Shown here one piece after another: positions 53,777 to 62,516 of a DNA stretch of 64,000 nt. The stretch lies in assembly GCA_046343015.1 (NCBI GenBank), contig JBKDOL010000006.1, forward strand, positions 310,001-374,000, in the 5' to 3' direction. Made by a program: the position numbers and the translations under genes. The notes beneath the pieces were generated by a model, which saw nothing but the letters and a program-made list of their open reading frames with translations, made no database searches and was not told the origin of the DNA. The number at the start of each line of letters is the position of its first letter. The first letter of the stretch is position 1. The DNA is from BJ22 sp021298375 (lineage in GTDB: Bacteria > Planctomycetota > Planctomycetia > Pirellulales > Pirellulaceae).

Positions 53777-54056
53777 TGAACCACCTCCTTTCTACTAGAA
53801 ACCCGTCTTGGGGAAGACCTGATTACAAGACAGCTTCCCCAAAACCTCCAGTCCATTGCACTGCGTAGCGTGCAATCCGATGTCACTATTGTGGCTGGTT
53901 GCCCGACAAAGGCAACACCAGAACTCAGGAAACGCCTGCGAGGATGCCGGCCTGCGGCTCGAAGCGTCCGCTGGAATCGTCCATTTGGGCAGAATGCGGC
54001 TGAAAGACTCTCGGCAAATCGTCCGCAAAGTCGATAAGTTGCGATAAAAACCGCTG

Positions 54057-54076
54057 ATTGGTAAACTTTTACCAAT
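54057..54076. promoter_or_regulatory. 9-2-9 dyad in the rpsA leader region
   Basis: attggtaaa and tttaccaat are exact reverse complements separated by ct. AT-rich and symmetric, it fits a dimeric regulator site; a hairpin with a two-base loop would be strained. The regulator is not known. Confidence 0.45.
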
Positions 54077-54260
54077 GTGGTCGGTCCCGGTCCTTTTGTC
54101 TTGCCCACGTTGTCCGTCCGGCATGTTTGCTGGTTGAGTTTTGGCAAGTTCTGCGTTGGCAGAGCCTGCATTGAGTCCCTCTTCCGGGAAGGCAAGCAAC
54201 CTTTATGCAGTCAGTTGATCCCACAACCGGTCAGTTGACTCGAAAGTCAGTGTTTCACTC

Positions 54261-56021
54261 ATGGTAAATCGCGTTTTGATTCGTCAGCTCAATGATTCGT
54301 CGATCGACGAAGAGCTGGACTCCCTGTTCTCCGAAGATCTCGCTTCTCTCTACACCACCAATTCAGACGGCGACAAAAAGTTCGCTGTCAACGAGATCGT
54401 CTCCGGCAAGATTGTCAAGGTTGATGACGAAGTGGTCGTTGTCGACGTCGGCTTCAAGAGCGAAGCGACGATTCCGCGTGGCGAATGGGAAACCCACGCT
54501 GATCAACCCCAAGTCGGTCAGGAAATCCGAGTTCTTATTGAGGAACTCGAAGACGAGAGCGGCACGGGCGAAGAAACCCAAGGCCTGATCTCGGTCAGCA
54601 AGAAGAAGGCTGACCATATTATCCACTGGAAGGATGTCATCTCGAAGGTGAAGGAAGGTGAAATTGTCACCGGTACCTGCACCCGGAAAATCAAGGGTGG
54701 TTTGCTGGTCGACATCGGTGTCCCCGTATTCCTTCCGGCCAGCCAGGTCGATATCCGCCGACCAGGCGACATCGGCGACTACATTGGCAAAGTGGTCCAG
54801 TGCGAAGTGTTGAAAATCGACGAGCAGCGCCGCAACATCGTTGTCAGCCGTCGCTCGCTGATCGAAAAGGAACGCCAATACGCCCAGCAAAAGTTGCTGG
54901 CCGAGTTGGAAATTGGTCAGGTCCGCAAAGGCGTGGTCAAGAACATCGCCGACTTCGGCGCGTTCGTCGACCTGGGCGGTATCGATGGCCTGTTGCACAT
55001 TACGGATATGGCCCACACCCGGATCGGTCACCCGTCGGAAATGGTCCACCTCGATCAGGAAGTCGAAGTCAAGGTTCTGAATGTCGATCGGGAGAAGGTC
55101 AAAATCGCCCTCGGCATGAAGCAGTTGCTCCCGAACCCATGGGACAACGTCGAGTCGAAGTACCCCGTTGGCAGCGTCCACAAGGGCGAAGTTGTCAACG
55201 TGATGAACTACGGCGCTTTCGTGAAACTGGAACCGGGCATCGAAGGCTTGGTGCACATTAGCGAAATGTCGTGGGTCAAGCGGGTCAATCACCCGAGCGA
55301 ACTGGTCAAGATTGGCGATGAAATCGAAGTCGCCGTCTTGGGCATCGACAAGAATGGCGAGCAAATGTCGCTCGGCATGAAGCAGACCCAGAAGAATCCC
55401 TGGGAGCAGGTTCAGGAACGCTATCCGATCGACAAGGTCGTCTCGGGCAAGGTCCGCAACCTCACCAACTACGGTGCGTTCATCGAGTTGGAAGAAGGCA
55501 TCGATGGTCTGTTGCACGTCTCCGACATGTCTTGGACCCGCAAGATCAGCCACCCCAGCGAGATGCTGGAAAAGGGTCAGGAAGTCACCTGCCGTATTCT
55601 GGCAGTCGACACCGACCGCCGGCGGATCGCGTTGGGCCTGAAGCAGATGTCGCAAGACCCGTGGGCCAGCGACATCCCCAGCCGTTATCAACCTGGCCAA
55701 GTCGTCCGGGGCAAGGTCACCAAGATCACCACGTTTGGTGTCTTCGTCGGCCTCGAAGATGGTCTGGAAGGTCTGCTCCACATCTCGGAACTGGCTGACC
55801 ACAAGGTCGACAGTCCCGAGTCCGTGGTCAAGGTTGGCGAAGAGGTCGAAGTCAAGGTCTTGCGAGTCGATACCGAAGACCGCAAGATCGGCTTGTCCCG
55901 CCGTCGCGTTGACTGGAGCACCGAAGAAGAAGCGGCTGCCAACAAGACTCAGGCTGATGCCGATAAGGCCCAGCAGGAACTTAAGGGCGGTCGTGGCTCA
56001 TCTGGTCCACTGATTGGTTAA
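54261..56021 (+). CDS. rpsA: 30S ribosomal protein S1
   Basis: 586 residues with six S1 (OB-fold) repeats at about 45-115, 130-200, 216-286, 302-372, 388-458 and 474-545. Repeats 3-6 carry the RNA-binding pattern (FGAFVDLGGIDGLLHITDM, YGAFVKLEPGIEGLVHISEM, YGAFIELEEGIDGLLHVSDM, FGVFVGLEDGLEGLLHISEL), while repeats 1-2 are divergent, as usual for ribosome-docking domains. It brings mRNA to the 30S subunit. The C-terminal tail (about 550-586) is acidic then Gly/Ser-rich. Codon use is strongly biased to C/G-ending codons, consistent with high expression. A terminator follows at 56084. Confidence 0.96.
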   Translation: MVNRVLIRQLNDSSIDEELDSLFSEDLASLYTTNSDGDKKFAVNEIVSGKIVKVDDEVVVVDVGFKSEATIPRGEWETHADQPQVGQEIRVLIEELEDESGTGEETQGLISVSKKKADHIIHWKDVISKVKEGEIVTGTCTRKIKGGLLVDIGVPVFLPASQVDIRRPGDIGDYIGKVVQCEVLKIDEQRRNIVVSRRSLIEKERQYAQQKLLAELEIGQVRKGVVKNIADFGAFVDLGGIDGLLHITDMAHTRIGHPSEMVHLDQEVEVKVLNVDREKVKIALGMKQLLPNPWDNVESKYPVGSVHKGEVVNVMNYGAFVKLEPGIEGLVHISEMSWVKRVNHPSELVKIGDEIEVAVLGIDKNGEQMSLGMKQTQKNPWEQVQERYPIDKVVSGKVRNLTNYGAFIELEEGIDGLLHVSDMSWTRKISHPSEMLEKGQEVTCRILAVDTDRRRIALGLKQMSQDPWASDIPSRYQPGQVVRGKVTKITTFGVFVGLEDGLEGLLHISELADHKVDSPESVVKVGEEVEVKVLRVDTEDRKIGLSRRRVDWSTEEEAAANKTQADADKAQQELKGGRGSSGPLIG

Positions 56022-56083
56022 GCAGCCCCGAGGTACTCGCTCGCCGCCCGGCGAGTTCAGTGCTTCAGCGAAGAAATTCATCC

Positions 56084-56117
56084 AGCCCGGCTCGGCAACG
56101 AGTCGGGCTGTTTTTTT
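56084..56117 (+). terminator. intrinsic terminator of rpsA
   Basis: An 11-bp stem (agcccggctcg 56084-56094 and cgagtcgggct 56099-56109, one G-T pair), a gcaa tetraloop and seven T. It begins 62 bases after the rpsA stop. Confidence 0.92.
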
Positions 56118-56325
56118 GGCCAAACACATGCGAGAGCTACATGTCGCCGTGAAGCATGTTGCAGCAGAAAATCCTCTTCCGCTCGGAGCCCCCCAACCGC
56201 TGCGAATTCCGGAGCCCAATTCAGGCCTTCTGGTGCCCGGGCGATCACGAGCCAGCCCCAAATGCGAATGGAGCCCACTTTCAAGGGCAGCGAGGAACAG
56301 AGCCCAATGAGAGACCGCGAGAGCT

Positions 56326-56559
56326 TCAGTCCTGCCAACTCACTTCGAGTTGGTTATCTATCGTTCGCACGCCATCGATGGTGCGGAGCGCTTCCTGAGC
56401 CATCTGCTTTTCGAAAAAACTTTTGACGCGGCCCTGCAAGACCAGATGCCCCCCGTCGGCCCGCAAAAATACCCGACGCTGGTGGAGGTGCGGGTGACGA
56501 ACAATCAGTTCGCTGGCAAGAGTTGCCAATTGGGCAGAATTTGACGATGTTTCCAGCAT
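56326..56559 (-). CDS. small BON-domain protein
   Basis: 77 residues, a single BON domain without signal peptide. LIVRHPHLHQRRVFLRADGG, HLVLQGRVKSFFEKQMAQEA and IDGVRTIDNQLEV fit the alpha/beta pattern and the conserved glycine. BON domains bind phospholipid or are found in osmotic-shock and secretin proteins; here the domain stands alone, so the role is open. It converges on rpsA. Confidence 0.8.
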   Translation of the reverse strand: MLETSSNSAQLATLASELIVRHPHLHQRRVFLRADGGHLVLQGRVKSFFEKQMAQEALRTIDGVRTIDNQLEVSWQD

Positions 56560-56762
56560 GAGAGCACGCGCTGCCTGAGACGGGGGACTTATCCAGTAAC
56601 ATCGCCCCGAATAGCGAAAAGGTCAAAAAGTCTTGTCGCGCCGCGGTAAATTTTCACAGCCCTGCTGGCAGCCGTGAGCAGTTTGCCGAATTTCAGGCCG
56701 CTCCCTGGTCGGCAGGTAGCGCACCAGATTCCACTGCAACACGCAGCACAGCGGCTGGGTAC

Positions 56763-58055
56763 CTACTCGCCCCGCGTGGCCACTGGCGGTTCTTGCCCAG
56801 CCCTCAGTCGCCGCAGTCGCAGTTCAAGGCTGGGGTGCAGCAAAGTGCTACGGCGAAAATGCTCGGGAAAGCCAGCCCCCAACCGGAGGAGAGCAGACAG
56901 CAACGCGTCCGTTCGCTCGGGACAGGGCAACCCTGTGTCGGGGTCGATTGTCGCCTGGCGGTCAGCATCGTATTCAATCCAGTGGGAAAGCGGGCGAATC
57001 ACTCCCCAAGTCCATCCCCCGATGGCGGCACCCAGCAAAAGCAGTTCAATGGGATTGAATCGGGCGCCCATCGACAAGAGAAACTCCCACGCAGGCAGTC
57101 CCCAAGCGGAGCAGGCCAGCAGGACCAGCAGCGGTCCGGCGATCGCCAGCGACCTGATGAACAAATGGCCTCGCCGGGCATGCGCGACTTCATGCCGCAC
57201 GATCGCCGCAATCTCAGTTAGCGGAAAATGCTTCACCAGGCCGTCCGAAACAAAAACGGTCTGCCAGCCCGGAATCAGCCCTGTCACCAGCGCGTTATAG
57301 ACGCGCAAATTACTGTGCCATTTGCGGACTTCCAAACCGCGGACATCGGCTGCGGCCAGCGGCAGCGTCAACGGCTCCGAAGGAAGTAGCCACTTGAGAT
57401 ACAAGGGATAGAAGAGGACGACGGCTACCAACCCCGCGGTTCCTGCCCAAAGCACAGACTGCAGAGAAGCCCGCTCCCCCCCACACAGGTCGCGTATTGC
57501 GAACAGCAAAAGCAGCGGCAACAGCGCCAAGCCAAGCGAGTGCTGGAACTTGTGAAGCGTCACCGGGAAGGACTGCAAGAGCGTTGCCCAAAACTCGGAG
57601 CGAGGCTGTGACTCCACATCAGAGCCGGGACTGGAAGCACTGGGAGCCTGCAGCGGACGGAGCGCCCACTCAAAAACCAGCCAAGAGGCGAGCAGCGAGA
57701 GTAGGGGAGGCGCAATCACCAGCAATTCATCAACCAGCAGCCAGCCCCGCAGCGACCAAGTCGACCGGACCAGCGTGGGCCACTGCATTAACCATATCCC
57801 GGCGAGGCTGGCACAGGCCCAAGCTGCAAAGTGAATGGCATCCGCCTGTCGCACAGCGCGCCCTTCGAGTTCCGGCTGAGGACCGGCCAGCCGCCTGCTT
57901 CGCACCAGTTCTAGTCCCTGCAACCAAGCCAGGACCACGGGACTCGCCGTCACGAGCGCGACGGCAAGCAGAACTCTTCCCGGTGAAACCGTGAGACCGT
58001 CTGCTCCCTCGGCCAGAAGAAACAGTCCAAAGATCAGGCAAATCAGAAATTGCAT
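56763..58055 (-). CDS. membrane M48-family zinc metallopeptidase
   Basis: 430 residues with several N-terminal membrane helices (at least four before residue 215). The catalytic motif is HEVAH (IVRHEVAHARRGH) and the third zinc ligand is the Glu in IEYDADRQA. This matches the HtpX/Ste24-like M48 group, which cleaves membrane proteins or peptides near the membrane face. WQTVFVSDGLVKHFPLTEI before HEVAH is the usual substrate-side segment. Substrate unknown. The gene lies downstream of serA on the same strand with a 195-base gap. Confidence 0.88.
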   Translation of the reverse strand: MQFLICLIFGLFLLAEGADGLTVSPGRVLLAVALVTASPVVLAWLQGLELVRSRRLAGPQPELEGRAVRQADAIHFAAWACASLAGIWLMQWPTLVRSTWSLRGWLLVDELLVIAPPLLSLLASWLVFEWALRPLQAPSASSPGSDVESQPRSEFWATLLQSFPVTLHKFQHSLGLALLPLLLLFAIRDLCGGERASLQSVLWAGTAGLVAVVLFYPLYLKWLLPSEPLTLPLAAADVRGLEVRKWHSNLRVYNALVTGLIPGWQTVFVSDGLVKHFPLTEIAAIVRHEVAHARRGHLFIRSLAIAGPLLVLLACSAWGLPAWEFLLSMGARFNPIELLLLGAAIGGWTWGVIRPLSHWIEYDADRQATIDPDTGLPCPERTDALLSALLRLGAGFPEHFRRSTLLHPSLELRLRRLRAGQEPPVATRGE

Positions 58056-58250
58056 CGGAGGGAGCCTGCCGAAACCGAGCCAGAGGCCATGTCAACACGA
58101 GACCAACACTGCACCAAGACTGCACAGGCTTCAGCGTAACTGCCCGGAGTGGGTAGAAAAAAGGGGCGCACCTCGACGAGGCCTTGTTTGGGTTCAGTTC
58201 ACGTACGGCCGTACCGATTGCACCAGGCGTAGGCCTGATAGAGAGGCTTA

Positions 58251-59870
58251 TTAGAACAGCTCAGGAAAGAACTCGGCCGCCGGAAGCTCAATCATCCGGG
58301 CCGAGTGGATTGCCGGATGTTGGCTGAGTTGGCTCAGGACCTTATCCGGGGCAGCTGAGTCGAGGTTGAGCACGCCGACGGCTTCGCCTCCCGGACGGGC
58401 CAAGGCTCGACCGACCGACATTTGAGCGACATTCACATCCTCTTGAGCCAGGAGCGTCCCGATGTGACCGATAATCCCGGGGACATCGCGATGCGAGAAA
58501 ACGAGCAGGTGCCCATCCATGTAGGCGTCGAGCGGAAACTGCTGCAAGCGGACAAGCCTCGGCATGTTTCGGCCAAACACGGTGCCAGCGGCCTTTAACT
58601 CTCGCCCCTCTCCCGCGACAACAACAGCAATCAGGCTGTTGAAGGTCTCGTTGTCCGCTCGGGAACTGCGGACCAAATCAATTCCCCGCTCCCGGCAGAA
58701 CAATTCGGCATTGACCAGATTCACATCGCTGGCAATTCCCGAGAGGAGTCCGGCTGCGAAAGCCCCGACCAGCAGGCGGGTATCTTCACCTGCCACCTCG
58801 CCCGCAAAATTCAGTTCACAGCGATCGATTGCGCCGCCATGCCACTGGGCCATGAAGGCACCGAGGCGATAGGCCACGTTCAGGAAACCGCGCAGCCGCT
58901 GCAGCGTTTTCATGTCTACGGCGCCGATGTTGACCGCCTGCTTGATTTCGCCAGCTTTGAGAAAACCGATCAGCAACTCGGCTGCTTCGACGGCAACCTG
59001 CCGCTGGGCCTCTTCGGTGCTCGCCCCCAGGTGGGGCGTGCACAAGGTCCGCGGAGACTGAAACAGGGGACTGGTCGTGTTGGGTTCGGTCTCAAACACA
59101 TCGAGCGCGACCCCGCCGATTTGCCCCGACTGCAGTCCTTCCAGCAGGGCCTGCTCATCGTAAATTCCGCCGCGAGCGCAATTGATCAACCGGACTCCGC
59201 GTTTCATCCGGGCGATCTGCTCTCGTCCGATCAGATTCTGGGTGTCGCTGTTCAGTGGGGTGTGGACGGTCAGAAAATCGACCTGCCCGAGCAATTGGTC
59301 CAAAGAGTCCGCTAATTGAATTTCCAACTCAGCGGCTCGCTCGCGGGGGAGGAACGGATCGAGCCCGCAGACTCGCATCTCGAATGCGCGCGCAAGTCTG
59401 GCCACGCGGAGTCCAATTCTGCCCAAGCCGATGATCCCCAACTGCTTGCCGCGCAGCTCCACGCCTTCAAAATTCTTCCGATCCCACTTACCGGCAACGA
59501 GGCTTGCGTTTGCCGGAGCGAGATTCCTCGCCAAACCCAGCAGCAAGGCAAAGGTGTGCTCGGCGGTGCTCACGGTGTTTCCCGCCGGAGTGTTCATGAC
59601 AATCACGCCGCTGCGCGTTGCCGCTGCCTTGTCGATGTTGTCCGTCCCGACACCAGCCCGCACAATCGCTTGTAATCGCTGGTTCCCGGAGAGGCAATCG
59701 GCCGTGATCTTGACACCGCTTCGACAGATCGCGCCGTCAAAATCCCGCAGTGCGTCCCGGAGGGCGTCGCCCTTCAGGCCAGTTTGCACCACGACATCAA
59801 AACCAGCTTCGGCCTGGAGCAGCCTCAGCCCTTCCTCGGCCAAATCATCGAGGACAATTACGCGGGGCAT
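58251..59870 (-). CDS. serA: D-3-phosphoglycerate dehydrogenase
   Basis: 539 residues from ATG 59870 (ggagag upstream); the frame is open to 60008 but that part crosses the intergenic repeat. First enzyme of serine synthesis: 3-phosphoglycerate to 3-phosphohydroxypyruvate with NAD+. Motifs: GLGRIGLRVARLARAF nucleotide loop, INCARGGIYDEQAL, DVFETEP, and His in TPHLGAST. The long form is present, with an intervening domain and a C-terminal ACT domain (LLVFSHRDVPGIIGHIGTLL), which allows serine feedback. It follows serC on the same strand after 134 bases. Confidence 0.96.
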   Translation of the reverse strand: MPRVIVLDDLAEEGLRLLQAEAGFDVVVQTGLKGDALRDALRDFDGAICRSGVKITADCLSGNQRLQAIVRAGVGTDNIDKAAATRSGVIVMNTPAGNTVSTAEHTFALLLGLARNLAPANASLVAGKWDRKNFEGVELRGKQLGIIGLGRIGLRVARLARAFEMRVCGLDPFLPRERAAELEIQLADSLDQLLGQVDFLTVHTPLNSDTQNLIGREQIARMKRGVRLINCARGGIYDEQALLEGLQSGQIGGVALDVFETEPNTTSPLFQSPRTLCTPHLGASTEEAQRQVAVEAAELLIGFLKAGEIKQAVNIGAVDMKTLQRLRGFLNVAYRLGAFMAQWHGGAIDRCELNFAGEVAGEDTRLLVGAFAAGLLSGIASDVNLVNAELFCRERGIDLVRSSRADNETFNSLIAVVVAGEGRELKAAGTVFGRNMPRLVRLQQFPLDAYMDGHLLVFSHRDVPGIIGHIGTLLAQEDVNVAQMSVGRALARPGGEAVGVLNLDSAAPDKVLSQLSQHPAIHSARMIELPAAEFFPELF

Positions 59871-59938
59871 TGAAGACACTCTCCACAAGGCCGGGGCAGG
59901 GCAGGGGTGTTCCGTGAAACTCACGCCACGAATTTCAG

Positions 59939-59990
59939 GCAGCACGTTTTGGGCAGCGCGGTTTAGGCAGCGCGGTTTAGGCAGCGTGCG
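59939..59990. repeat. 14-bp tandem repeat in the serC-serA spacer
   Basis: Unit gcagcgcggtttag at 59953-59966 and 59967-59980, with a diverged copy before (59939-59952, gcagcacgttttgg) and a partial copy after (59981-59990). It lies between the two serine genes, upstream of the serA start. Confidence 0.85.
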
Positions 59991-60004
59991 TCCGGCGCCG
60001 CTAA

Positions 60005-61114
60005 TCAACCATGCCGAATGGCAAAATCATTCATAAACTGGGCCAGGGTTTGCACTCCCTCCAGCGGCATGGCGTTGTAAATCGAGGCTCGAATTCCTCC
60101 CAACACGCGGTGCCCCCTGAGATCGCTGAGCAGATGCTTGCGAGCTTCCGTCACAAACGTCTCATCCATCTGTGGATTTGGGGTGAAGAAAACTGCGTTC
60201 ATCAGCGAGCGGGCGGAACGCTCGGCGTGACCGCGATAAAAACCGGAGTGTCGGTCGAGCACGTCGTAGACGACTTGGGCCTTTTCCTGATTTAAACGTT
60301 CCATTTGGGCCAAGCCTCCGACCTCTTCCTGCAGCCACTTGCAGATCAAGCCCGTAACGTAAATCGGGAAAGTCGGCGGGGTATTGAGCATCTTGTCTGC
60401 TGCGTCGGCATGCTTCTTGTAGCTCAAATACCCAGGCACGCGGTCTCCTCCGCGTTCGATCAAATCCCGGCGGATGATCACGATCGTGCAACCGGCAATC
60501 CCGGAAGTCTTTTGGGCACAGGCATACACCGCGCCAAAGCGGGAAATATCCAGCGGTCGCGACATCAGTTCGCTGGAAGCGTCCACAACCAAAGGCACCG
60601 CCCCCGTTTCAGGAAACTGCTGGAACTGTACGCCATGAATCGTCTCGTTCGAAGTCATGTGCACGTATGCGGCAGTCGGGTCGAGCTTGAGTTCGCCCGG
60701 CTGAGGGAGGCGGGAATAGTTGCATGACTTGCCGTCAAAAGCCTTGTTCAGCCGACCAAAGTGAGGGACGTCCTCACTGCTGGAAACACCCCAGAATCCG
60801 GTCAGGAGGTAATCCGCCGATTGCCCCGGGCCCGTGATCAAGTTCATCGGCAACATCACGTTTTGCAAACGGCCACCGCCCTGCAGCAACAACACCTCGT
60901 ATTCAGCCGGAATGCTCAGCAACTGCCGGATTCGAGCGGCCGTGTCTTCCATGATTTCGATGAACGTCTTCCCCCGATGGCTCAATTCCATCACGCTCAT
61001 GCCTGTGCCACGGTAGGACATCAGGTCAGCCTGAATTTCCTCCAACACGGAAAGGGGCAACGTCGCCGGACCAGCAGAAAAATTGTAGACACGCGTATCG
61101 ACAGTCGTACTCAT
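60005..61114 (-). CDS. serC: phosphoserine aminotransferase
   Basis: 369 residues from ATG 61114 (an in-frame TTG at 61120 is less likely). It converts 3-phosphohydroxypyruvate and glutamate to phosphoserine, second step of the serine pathway. YNFSAGPATLP start, GGGRLQNVMLPMNL, the PLP lysine in ACAQKTSGIAGCTIVI, and GGIRASIYNAMP near the C-terminus are visible. The lysine region (QKTSGIAG) departs from the usual QKN.GPAG, so it is a divergent member. Its product feeds the enzyme from serA in the next gene downstream. Confidence 0.93.
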   Translation of the reverse strand: MSTTVDTRVYNFSAGPATLPLSVLEEIQADLMSYRGTGMSVMELSHRGKTFIEIMEDTAARIRQLLSIPAEYEVLLLQGGGRLQNVMLPMNLITGPGQSADYLLTGFWGVSSSEDVPHFGRLNKAFDGKSCNYSRLPQPGELKLDPTAAYVHMTSNETIHGVQFQQFPETGAVPLVVDASSELMSRPLDISRFGAVYACAQKTSGIAGCTIVIIRRDLIERGGDRVPGYLSYKKHADAADKMLNTPPTFPIYVTGLICKWLQEEVGGLAQMERLNQEKAQVVYDVLDRHSGFYRGHAERSARSLMNAVFFTPNPQMDETFVTEARKHLLSDLRGHRVLGGIRASIYNAMPLEGVQTLAQFMNDFAIRHG

Positions 61115-61411
61115 GGGCAAACCCTGACCAAGCTGAGGGCAGATGTTGGGAGATCCAGAGCCAGCTCAAAACAATCGAGCAATCCTTCGGCCCGCACACG
61201 GCCGGAGGTCTGGCCATGGGACAAATTAAGTTTAACCGCGACCTCGGCCCTACAGTAGACGTCAGCTGGCCAAAAATCAGGCCGCCAAGGCTCCGGGGGC
61301 GGCCGGCATAGATGCCTCCGCCCGCCCAGTTGCATCCGCCTACGACAGGACGCGTCTCCGCAGCTTGCGCGAACCGTTGGACCACACCCTCGAGTTCACT
61401 CCCCTTAAGCC
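61115..61411. other. 297-base gap upstream of serC
   Basis: It presumably contains the serC promoter and the 3' region of the TPR lipoprotein gene. No T-box, serine-responsive hairpin or other leader element was recognised. Confidence 0.4.
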
Positions 61412-62149
61412 CTAGCGAGGGGGCGAGGTTTGGCCACTGGCATACTGGCCCGCCGGCAAGCCGGCCAGTTGCGTGCGCAAATCGACGATCCGGGCTGCAA
61501 CATCAGCTTGCCGCGGATCGATTTGGTAGGAGCGAGTGTAATTTTCCAAGGCCATGGCTAACTGCCCCTGCCGCTCACGCACGTGCCCCATCGCCTTGAG
61601 GGCTGCCGGATTGTTGCCGTCGACACGCAAGGCATCGGTCAGGTAATTGGTCGCCCGATTCGAATCACCCAACTCCTGAGATAAACGGGCCAACTCCAGG
61701 AGGGGAGCGGGATTCGCCGGATTTCGCTGCTGCCAGCCATTCAGCAGGTCATAAGCGTACTGAGTTCGCCCTGTCTCGACCAAAAGCGCTGTCAGCGTGC
61801 GATGCGCGTCACCGCTTCCCGGGTTCAGGGAAATGCTCTGGCGGAGCAACTGCTCGGCCTGATCCGTCCACTGCGGGTTCCTCGTTTGCTTGCCAATGGT
61901 GTAATACGTCGCGCCGAGATTGTAGTACGCCTCGGCATTCCGATTATCCTGGGCGATGGCCTTTTGAAACTCGGCGATCGCTTGTGAGTACTGACCTTTC
62001 TCAAACGACTCTTTGCCGACCATGTTGTAATTCCGAGCCGCCACCGTGCAGCCGGTGCTCAACAACAGAACAAACAGCCCCAAGCTGCAGCAAAGCCGAG
62101 AGGCGATTGATAAGATGCTCCGCGGCAGGTTGAGTTCCGTCCGGTCCAT
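61412..62149 (-). CDS. TPR-repeat lipoprotein
   Basis: 245 residues from ATG 62149 (in-frame ATG at 62182 adds 11). Signal peptide with lipobox LSTGC, then about five tetratricopeptide repeats (YNMVGKESFEKGQYSQAIAE, AEAYYNLGATYYTIG, DAHRTLTALLVETG, PLLELARLSQELGDSNRATN, ALKAMGHVRERQGQLAMALE). It is probably anchored in an outer or periplasmic membrane leaflet and mediates protein contacts. No specific complex is indicated by neighbours. Confidence 0.88.
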   Translation of the reverse strand: MDRTELNLPRSILSIASRLCCSLGLFVLLLSTGCTVAARNYNMVGKESFEKGQYSQAIAEFQKAIAQDNRNAEAYYNLGATYYTIGKQTRNPQWTDQAEQLLRQSISLNPGSGDAHRTLTALLVETGRTQYAYDLLNGWQQRNPANPAPLLELARLSQELGDSNRATNYLTDALRVDGNNPAALKAMGHVRERQGQLAMALENYTRSYQIDPRQADVAARIVDLRTQLAGLPAGQYASGQTSPPR

Positions 62150-62516
62150 GGACGACAGGCTCCACAAAAGTGGGATAGGCAAAATGAGAGTCGACTGGCA
62201 GTGGCAGCGCTAAGGCACTCGGTTCCGTAAGCAAACCGGCAACTCCGACGGCCTTCCGAGGCGCCGGGATTGGTTCCACCAGCCGCCGAAACGTAGGTGA
62301 TTTGCCCTGTTGCAACAAGTCCAACCGAACTCTGCTAGCAAAGTTCTGAGGGTAAGAATGGGCCAGGGCCCGCTTCAATGCGGCGACTTGCCCCCAACGC
62401 CAAACGAAAACAGGCAGCCATCACCAAACGGGGAGGGTCTGCCTGTCCATTGCTCGGATGCTTGTCACCTGGCGTCTGTTGCCAGCCGGTTACGGGCCGT
62501 GGCTACCAGCGGCGTC
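62150..62516. other. 367-base gap with a likely minus-strand terminator
   Basis: Contains an 8-bp stem acaggcag/ctgcctgt (62410-62417 and 62439-62446) followed on the minus strand by ttttcgtttg, which may terminate the gene at 62517. Nothing else is seen. Confidence 0.5.

Larger units (their letters stand above)
53567..53842 (-). ncRNA. candidate structured RNA with embedded 14-codon ORF
   Basis: Read on the minus strand: a 9-bp hairpin (53808-53842; ttggggaag/cttccccaa), an extended SD (53781-53791), a GTG-started 14-codon ORF (53732-53776), and a fold covering its stop codon. In that fold TGGT/ACCA plus CGCCTGA/TCAGGCG pair between 53732-53744 and 53699-53709 and enclose two small hairpins (cggt-tga-accg, 53721-53731; ggg-ttg-ccc, 53710-53718), a three-way junction. 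A further hairpin CCGT-ACTG-ACGG lies at 53686-53697, and the strong terminator ends the element. No known class was recognised. The 5' end is not defined by any promoter I could read. This could be an sRNA encoding a peptide, or a leader that has lost its gene. Confidence 0.65.
53187..54260. promoter_or_regulatory. 1.07-kb region upstream of rpsA
   Basis: Besides the minus-strand RNA element (53567-53842) it contains the start region of the small envelope gene and the rpsA leader. Frames of up to 134 codons in it lack domain pattern, SD and protein-like composition. A near-perfect dyad, attggtaaa-ct-tttaccaat (54057-54076), lies about 185 bases upstream of rpsA and could be an operator or leader hairpin. 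Confidence 0.5.

Noticed and set aside
53795..54199. 134-codon minus-strand frame upstream of the RNA element
   Set aside because: Composition is not protein-like and there is no SD; it would also overlap the 5' hairpin of the RNA element.
54363..55802. Long minus-strand reading frame (479 codons) opposite rpsA
   Set aside because: It mirrors the S1 repeats in antisense, is rich in Asp/Val/Phe as expected from the complement of biased codons, and has no domain pattern.
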